This document shows positions 59,633 to 64,000 of a stretch of DNA of 64,000 bases, piece by piece. The notes below the pieces were generated by a model. The model saw only the letters and a program-made list of their open reading frames with translations, did no database searches and had not been told where the DNA came from. A program made the position numbers and the translations under genes. The stretch comes from CBDDIP01 sp965229005 (GTDB lineage Bacteria > Actinomycetota > Acidimicrobiia > Acidimicrobiales > Ilumatobacteraceae): NCBI GenBank assembly GCA_965229005.1, contig CBDDIP010000001.1, forward strand, positions 558,001 through 622,000, given 5' to 3'. Positions within the stretch are counted from its first letter, which is position 1. Every line of letters starts with the position of its first letter.

Positions 59633-60181
59633 ATGCGTGTCCCCCGCACGTTCGCGTTCGTCGACCTCTCCGGGTTCACGAACTACACTGCCGCCTTCGG
59701 CGATGATGCCGCAGGCCGCCTCCTCAGCGCGTTCCGCACGCTGACGCGGGAGATCGCCAGCGAGCGCGGCGTCCGCATCGCGAAGTGGCTGGGCGACGGC
59801 TGCATGATCGTCTCGGTCGACCAGTCGAACTGCATCGCCTTCGCGCTGGAGCTGGAGCACCGCAGCGCCGAGGTGTGCGCTCCCCTGTCGCTGCGCGTCG
59901 GCATCGCCACCGGCCACGCCCTGCTGTTCGAGGGCGACGACTACATCGGCTCGGCCGTCAACATGGCCTCGCGCCTCTGCGACGCTGCCGGGCCGTTCGA
60001 GGCGTTGCTGCCGACGATGCAGCTCGAGCGCCTGCCCGAAGGCGTGTCGGCACAGACGCACGGCGACGTCGAGCTGCGCGGCTTCCCGGGCCCCATCAGC
60101 GTCATCGAGCTGAGTGGCCGACCCATCACCGTGAACAACGACACCGGCGAGCTGTGGACCCGCACGCCGTTCAACGTCTGA
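59633..60181 (+). CDS. Class III adenylate/guanylate cyclase domain protein
   Basis: A 182-residue single-domain cyclase. The metal-binding Asp residues are Asp11 in FAFVDLSGFT and Asp55 in WLGDGCMI. LSLRVGIATGHAL and YIGSAVNMASRLCD follow as in catalytic cyclases of soluble type. No regulatory domain or membrane segment is seen. ATP or GTP preference is not certain from the few visible positions. A CRP-like palindrome lies 26 bp upstream, suggesting feedback. The next gene overlaps through CTGA. Confidence 0.9.
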   Translation: MRVPRTFAFVDLSGFTNYTAAFGDDAAGRLLSAFRTLTREIASERGVRIAKWLGDGCMIVSVDQSNCIAFALELEHRSAEVCAPLSLRVGIATGHALLFEGDDYIGSAVNMASRLCDAAGPFEALLPTMQLERLPEGVSAQTHGDVELRGFPGPISVIELSGRPITVNNDTGELWTRTPFNV

Positions 60182-61095
60182 ACGTCGGCGCTGCCCTTCC
60201 ACTCGACGGCTCGTCGCCAGAGCGGCTCGACGACGAGATCGGCGCCGCGGTCGAGCTCGGCCTCTCGCACCTCCGGTTCCTCGTGCCGTGGGCCGAAGCG
60301 CAGCCGAAACCCGCGGTGCTCGACGGCGGCATCATCGAACGGCTCCGCAGCGCTGCGACCGTGACACGGGCGGCCGGGCTGGAGCCGTGGTTCCTGCTGG
60401 CGGGTCGCGACGTGCCGCGCTGGTTCGAGAACGACGGCGGCTGGCTCGATCCGTCCACCGCGGGGCGCGCCTGGCCGCGCTGGGTCGAGGCGATCGCCGA
60501 CGCACTCGGCGACATCGCCGCGGCATGGGTGCCGTTCGAGGCGCCGTACGCGATGTCCAATCGGATCATCGACGACCCGCGTCGTCATGGCGAGGTCGCC
60601 GACACCTTGCTGGTCGCGTGGCGCGACGCGTGGCGGATCCTCGGTGGGCCAGCGAACGGACGACCGTTGGTGCACACCTCGATCGACGTGAAGGTCGAGC
60701 GTCCTGCCGACGAGACCATCCAGGAAGGCGAGCGCGTGCGGCGGGCCGATGCGTTGCGGTGGCGGTTGTGGCTCCAGGGCCTGCGCGACGGGATCATCAG
60801 CATCCCGGGGCGCGCCGATCGCGAACTGCCCGACCTCGCCGGCGCCTGCGACGTCATCGGCATTGCCACCACCGACGATGTGGAGACCGTGCTCTACCGC
60901 GCTGCCGAGCTGGCACCGACTCGCCCGATGGGTCTCACGTTCCGGGCGACCGGCGCCGACGAGGTGGAACGCAACGCAGCGGCCGAGCGGATGTGGCGTG
61001 AGACGCAACGCAGCGGCGACGAGATCGGGTTGCGAACGGTGACGCTCATCGTCGATCGGGTGGCCGAGTCGAACTCGCTCTTCGAACGCCCCTGA
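60178..61095 (+). CDS. Glycoside hydrolase family 1-like protein (start uncertain, CTG proposed)
   Basis: About 305 residues from a CTG at 60178 that overlaps the cyclase stop as CTGA. No ATG, GTG or TTG is available early in this frame. The sequence starts LNVGAALPLDGSSPERLDDE and continues with a TIM-barrel-like order (SHLRFLVPWAEAQPKPAVLD, then AAAWVPFEAP and LVHTSIDVKVER). It recalls GH1 glycosidases, but the usual NEP acid/base motif is not intact (VPFEAP). The role is unknown and catalysis is doubtful. Codon use is good up to the proposed start. Confidence 0.75.
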   Translation: MNVGAALPLDGSSPERLDDEIGAAVELGLSHLRFLVPWAEAQPKPAVLDGGIIERLRSAATVTRAAGLEPWFLLAGRDVPRWFENDGGWLDPSTAGRAWPRWVEAIADALGDIAAAWVPFEAPYAMSNRIIDDPRRHGEVADTLLVAWRDAWRILGGPANGRPLVHTSIDVKVERPADETIQEGERVRRADALRWRLWLQGLRDGIISIPGRADRELPDLAGACDVIGIATTDDVETVLYRAAELAPTRPMGLTFRATGADEVERNAAAERMWRETQRSGDEIGLRTVTLIVDRVAESNSLFERP

Positions 61096-61114
61096 CGTTT
61101 GTCACCATGTGCGC

Positions 61115-61657
61115 ATGGCCGACAACAAGGACTGGACGTGGGTGCTGGAGCGGCGGTGCCCGGAGTGCGGGTTCGCAGCAGCGACGCTGACTCGCTCGGA
61201 GGTGGGCAGCGCGTTGCGTGCAGCGAACGAAGCGATCGTCGCCCTGCTCGATGACGACCATGTGCGTGCACGTCCGGCCGACGACGTTTGGTCCGCGCTG
61301 GAGTACGGCGCGCACGTGCGCGACGTGAACCGGCTGTACCTCTTTCGCCTCGGCCTGATGCTGGCAGAGGACGGCGCGCACTTCCCCAACTGGGACCAGG
61401 ACGTCACCGCCGCCGAGTCGCGCTACGACCTCGAGGATCCGGCGGTCGTTCGCCGGCAGCTCGCAGACGACGGCGAGGCGCTCGCCGCCGCGTTCGACGC
61501 GCTGACCGACGAGCAGTGGACGCGCACCGGGTTCCGCAGCGACGGCGCGCACTTCACCGTCGACTCGTTCGGCCGCTACCTCGTGCACGACCCCACCCAT
61601 CACGTGTGGGACATCGAGCAGGGGTACCGCGCACTCGGCGACCCGACCGGTTCGTAG
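61115..61657 (+). CDS. DinB-family four-helix protein
   Basis: A 180-residue protein. The N-terminal CPECGF is followed by a DinB-like bundle: ALEYGAHVRDVNRLYLFRLG, WDQDVTAAESRYD, and a late HDPTHHVWDIEQG that supplies His ligands for a metal. Relatives are thiol-dependent transferases or of unknown role. I chose ATG 61115; GTG 61109 in the same frame is also possible. Confidence 0.85.
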   Translation: MADNKDWTWVLERRCPECGFAAATLTRSEVGSALRAANEAIVALLDDDHVRARPADDVWSALEYGAHVRDVNRLYLFRLGLMLAEDGAHFPNWDQDVTAAESRYDLEDPAVVRRQLADDGEALAAAFDALTDEQWTRTGFRSDGAHFTVDSFGRYLVHDPTHHVWDIEQGYRALGDPTGS

Positions 61658-61660
61658 GCT
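61655..61660 (+). promoter_or_regulatory. -10 box (TAGGCT) for the TfoX-like gene
   Basis: TAGGCT overlaps the stop of the DinB gene and lies 8 nt before ATG 61669. Confidence 0.42.
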
Positions 61661-61668
61661 CGACGTCC

Positions 61669-62025
61669 ATGGCGTACGACGAGGACCTGGCGAACCGGAT
61701 CCGCGAGCTCGTCGGCACCGAGTCCGATCTCACCGAGCAGCGCATGTTCGGCGGCCTGGCCTTCCTCGTCGGCGGGCACATGGCTGTGGCTGCGAGCGGG
61801 AAGGGCGGGATCATGGTCCGCTCCGACCCCACGGAGGCGGCGAAGCTCATCGTCGGCGGCGTTGCCGTGCCGATGGAGATGTCCGGACGGCGCATGGGCG
61901 GATGGCTGCGCGTCGACGACGAGCACGTGCGCACCAAGCGTCAGCTGGAGCGCTGGGTGCGCGTCGGCGTTGCGTTCGCGCGTTCGTTGCCGCCGAAGCA
62001 ACCAAAGGCGGCCAAGCGGCGTTGA
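61669..62025 (+). CDS. TfoX N-terminal domain protein
   Basis: A 118-residue protein with the TfoX_N pattern: LANRIRELVGTES, EQRMFGGLAFLVGGHMAVAA, and MVRSDPTEAAKLI. A basic C-terminal tail ends PKQPKAAKRR. In Gammaproteobacteria TfoX controls competence. Actinobacterial short forms have no known role. The next gene is convergent with a single base between. Confidence 0.88.
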   Translation: MAYDEDLANRIRELVGTESDLTEQRMFGGLAFLVGGHMAVAASGKGGIMVRSDPTEAAKLIVGGVAVPMEMSGRRMGGWLRVDDEHVRTKRQLERWVRVGVAFARSLPPKQPKAAKRR

Positions 62026-62026
62026 C

Positions 62027-63433
62027 TCAGCTGCGGCCGCGGTAGGTGGCGCCGGCGCCGGAGCTGTCCTTGTTCAGACGCTTCGACAGGTGCAGGCCCT
62101 CGAGGATGAACTCGATGGCCGAAGCAACGGCGGCGGGCGACTCGTCGCCGCCCGTGAGGGACAGCACCGTCGCACGCAGCGCCGGCACCTCCTCCAGCAA
62201 CTTCGCCTGATCGACCGAGGGGATGTCCTCGCCGGCATGGGCGATGACACCGGACTCGAACGCGGTGACGACGTCGCGAACCTGGTCGAGCGGCACGCGC
62301 TCCTTGAACACGGTGAGCGTGGCCTGCTTGACGAGGTTCTCGAGGATGGCGCCCTCGCGGCCGTCCTCCAGCGTCTCGATCTCGACCTTGCCGCTGGTGC
62401 TCGCGGCGAGCGCACCGAGATCGCTGACGCGAGGCACGACGTTCTTCTCACCGGCGCGCAGGCCGCGGCGCAGGGCGTTCGCGCCGAGCACCTCGAGGTT
62501 GCTGACGGAGAGGCGCACACTGACGCCGCTGCGCTGGTTGACCTGGTTGCTGCTGCGGGCCAGCTGACTGAACGTGGCGACGACCTGTTCGAGGTAGTCG
62601 GGCATCGACACCGTGACCTCGCCGACGGACAGCGAACGCGCTTCTTGGCGCATGATCGCCGTCTCGACCTCGACATCGAGCGGGTAGTGGGTGCGGATCT
62701 GCGAGCCGAAGCGGTCCTTCAGCGGGGTGATGATCCGGCCGCGGTTGGTGTAGTCCTCCGGGTTGGCGCTGGCCACGAGCAACACGTCGAGCGGGAGGCG
62801 GATCTTGTACCCGCGGATCTGCACGTCGCGCTCCTCGAGCACGTTGAGCAGACCGACCTGGATGCGCTCGCTGAGGTCGGGGATCTCGTTGATGGCGAAG
62901 ATGCCGCGGTTCGTCCGCGGCACGAGGCCGTAGTGCAGCGTCAGCTCGTCGCTGAGGTAGCGGCCCTCGGCGACCTTGATCGGGTCGACCTCACCGATCA
63001 GGTCGGCGATGGACGTGTCCGGGGTGGCCAGCTTCTCGCCATAGCGATCCGAGCGATGCACCCAGGCGATCGGCGTGTCGTCGCCGAGCTCGGCGATCAG
63101 GTCGCGTGCGTGCTGGCTGACCGGGTGGTACGGATCGTCGTTGATCTCGCTGCCGGCGACGATCGGCATCCACTCGTCGAGCAGGCCGGTGAGCGAGCGG
63201 ATCATGCGCGTCTTGGCCTGTCCGCGCTCGCCGAGGAAGATCACGTCGTGGCCGGCGAGCAGCGCGTTCTCGAGCTGCGGCATGACCGTCTGCTCGTAGC
63301 CGATGACCCCGTCGAAGAGCGCTTCACCGGCCGAGATCTTGGTCACGGCGTTGCGCCGGATCTCTTCTTTCACCGGCACCGATTGCCATCCGGATGCCTT
63401 CAGCTCAGCAAGTGTGCCAGCGAGGTTCGACAT
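62027..63433 (-). CDS. AAA+ ATPase, magnesium-chelatase ChlI-like
   Basis: A 468-residue ATPase. The Walker A-like loop is FLGERGQAKTRMIRSL, Walker B is in GIFAINEIPDLSERIQ, and a sensor region LLVASANPEDYTNRGRIITP follows. It belongs to the group that works with a VWA protein, most likely the 56810-58843 product. ATG 63433 has TATGGT 6 nt upstream. The target of the pair is unknown. Confidence 0.92.
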   Translation of the reverse strand: MSNLAGTLAELKASGWQSVPVKEEIRRNAVTKISAGEALFDGVIGYEQTVMPQLENALLAGHDVIFLGERGQAKTRMIRSLTGLLDEWMPIVAGSEINDDPYHPVSQHARDLIAELGDDTPIAWVHRSDRYGEKLATPDTSIADLIGEVDPIKVAEGRYLSDELTLHYGLVPRTNRGIFAINEIPDLSERIQVGLLNVLEERDVQIRGYKIRLPLDVLLVASANPEDYTNRGRIITPLKDRFGSQIRTHYPLDVEVETAIMRQEARSLSVGEVTVSMPDYLEQVVATFSQLARSSNQVNQRSGVSVRLSVSNLEVLGANALRRGLRAGEKNVVPRVSDLGALAASTSGKVEIETLEDGREGAILENLVKQATLTVFKERVPLDQVRDVVTAFESGVIAHAGEDIPSVDQAKLLEEVPALRATVLSLTGGDESPAAVASAIEFILEGLHLSKRLNKDSSGAGATYRGRS

Positions 63434-63439
63434 GGATCG

Positions 63440-63445
63440 ACCATA
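63440..63445 (-). promoter_or_regulatory. -10 box (TATGGT) for the AAA+ gene
   Basis: Minus-strand TATGGT lies 6 nt before ATG 63433 in a 31-bp divergent region. Confidence 0.48.
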
Positions 63446-63452
63446 TCGGGCC

Positions 63453-63458
63453 TACGCT
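63453..63458 (+). promoter_or_regulatory. -10 box (TACGCT) for the glycoside hydrolase gene
   Basis: TACGCT lies 6 nt before GTG 63465 and faces away from the AAA+ promoter 7 bp to the left. Confidence 0.48.
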
Positions 63459-63464
63459 CGCCAC

Positions 63465-64000
63465 GTGCAGTTGTCAGGCCCATGGCGGGCGAACATCGCC
63501 GACGATGACCTGCGCAGGGTGGCAATCGGGCTCGACCACGACGACAGCGAGTGGCCCACCGTGCCAGTTCCTGGCCACTGGCGCAGCACCGCCGAGTTCG
63601 CCACCAACGACGCCCCGTTGCTGTACCGCCATCGCTTCCACCTCGACCCCCCGCAGCCGGGCGAGCGCACGTTCGTCACCATCGAGGGCGTCTTCTACCA
63701 AGCCGACGTGTGGCTCGACGGTGCCTACCTCGGCGACCCCGAGGGCTACTTCTTCCCGCACACGTTCGAGATCACCGATCTGGCCCGTCTGGCCGATGAG
63801 CACGTCCTCGCCGTCGAGGTGGCCTGCGCGCCGCAGAGCAACAAGCGAGCCAAACGCAACATCACCGGCGTGCTGCAGCACTGGGATGCGCTCGATCCGG
63901 AGTGGAACCCGGGCGGCCTGTGGCGACCGGTGAACGTGCACTCCACGGGGCAGGTGCGCATCGACCGTTTGCGCGTGCTGTGCCGCGAAGCCAACGACGC
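63465..64000 (+). CDS. Glycoside hydrolase family 2 protein, N-terminal part (3' end outside window)
   Basis: An open frame of 178 codons from GTG 63465 to the window edge. It shows the family 2 sugar-binding domain: VPVPGHWRSTAEF, LLYRHRFHLDPPQPG, GVFYQADVWLDGAYLGDPEG, FEITDLARL and WNPGGLWRPVNV. Enzymes with this start are beta-galactosidase, beta-mannosidase or beta-glucuronidase types. The catalytic part lies beyond the window. No signal peptide is seen. Confidence 0.9.
   Translation, partial: MQLSGPWRANIADDDLRRVAIGLDHDDSEWPTVPVPGHWRSTAEFATNDAPLLYRHRFHLDPPQPGERTFVTIEGVFYQADVWLDGAYLGDPEGYFFPHTFEITDLARLADEHVLAVEVACAPQSNKRAKRNITGVLQHWDALDPEWNPGGLWRPVNVHSTGQVRIDRLRVLCREAND

Noticed and set aside
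61596..61625. A stretch similar to the core of the 45-bp palindromic element (CACGTGTGGGACATCGAG)
   Set aside because: It has an extra base, lacks the complementary ends, and encodes the conserved HVWDIE of the DinB-like protein, so the likeness is chance.

Overview
The window is high-GC, densely packed DNA with actinobacterial hallmarks: two WhiB proteins, a pst-phoU-senX3-regX3 block, ergothioneine genes, NDMA-type alcohol dehydrogenases, LCP and L,D-transpeptidase wall enzymes, and many promoters with a TAnnnT box 6-9 nt before the start codon. The gene mix fits the Acidimicrobiia (Ilumatobacter-like). That placement is inference. I saw no rRNA, tRNA, CRISPR array, insertion sequence or phage gene.

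Positions 1-11,550 look like one catabolic regulon: two Rieske oxygenases, two paralogous FAD oxidoreductases, a spermidine/putrescine-type ABC transporter, a class III aminotransferase and a TetR regulator. An operator-like inverted repeat (TGACTGACG/CGTCAGTCT type) occurs three times, at the head of each outward-facing unit. The substrate is unknown. This is the best candidate for an undescribed system.

Positions 11,600-17,200 hold an ECF sigma factor with a SnoaL-like tail, a free SnoaL-like protein, an L,D-transpeptidase, a secreted Leu-Pro repeat protein, an MscS channel and an LCP protein. Positions 17,210-21,333 are a coupled four-gene operon: two NDMA-type alcohol dehydrogenases, a MoxR ATPase and a VWA protein. 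An ALDH7-type dehydrogenase is divergent from it. Positions 22,987-37,640 are mixed metabolism: methyltransferase, nitroreductase, GT-C-like membrane protein, TetR, EgtB-EgtD, a GH172-like protein, a Baeyer-Villiger-type monooxygenase, TesB, a sugar dehydrogenase, an RNase II-like exonuclease and an enoyl-CoA hydratase.

Positions 37,641-45,098 contain a small lipoprotein gene flanked by two copies of a 45-bp palindromic repeat, then MreB, MoaE, a PDZ protein, an epimerase-like protein, a DUF2342-like protein lacking its zinc motifs, and an MFS protein. Positions 45,145-54,022 are the phosphate block regX3-senX3-phoU-pstBACS plus ppk, with PHO-box-like repeats before pstS and ppk. Positions 54,112-64,000 hold two whiB genes around tatA, a second ECF sigma/membrane-protein pair, a VWA protein and its probable AAA+ partner separated by six genes, and a partial glycoside hydrolase 2 gene. 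One of those six genes is a class III nucleotidyl cyclase preceded by a CRP-like palindrome.
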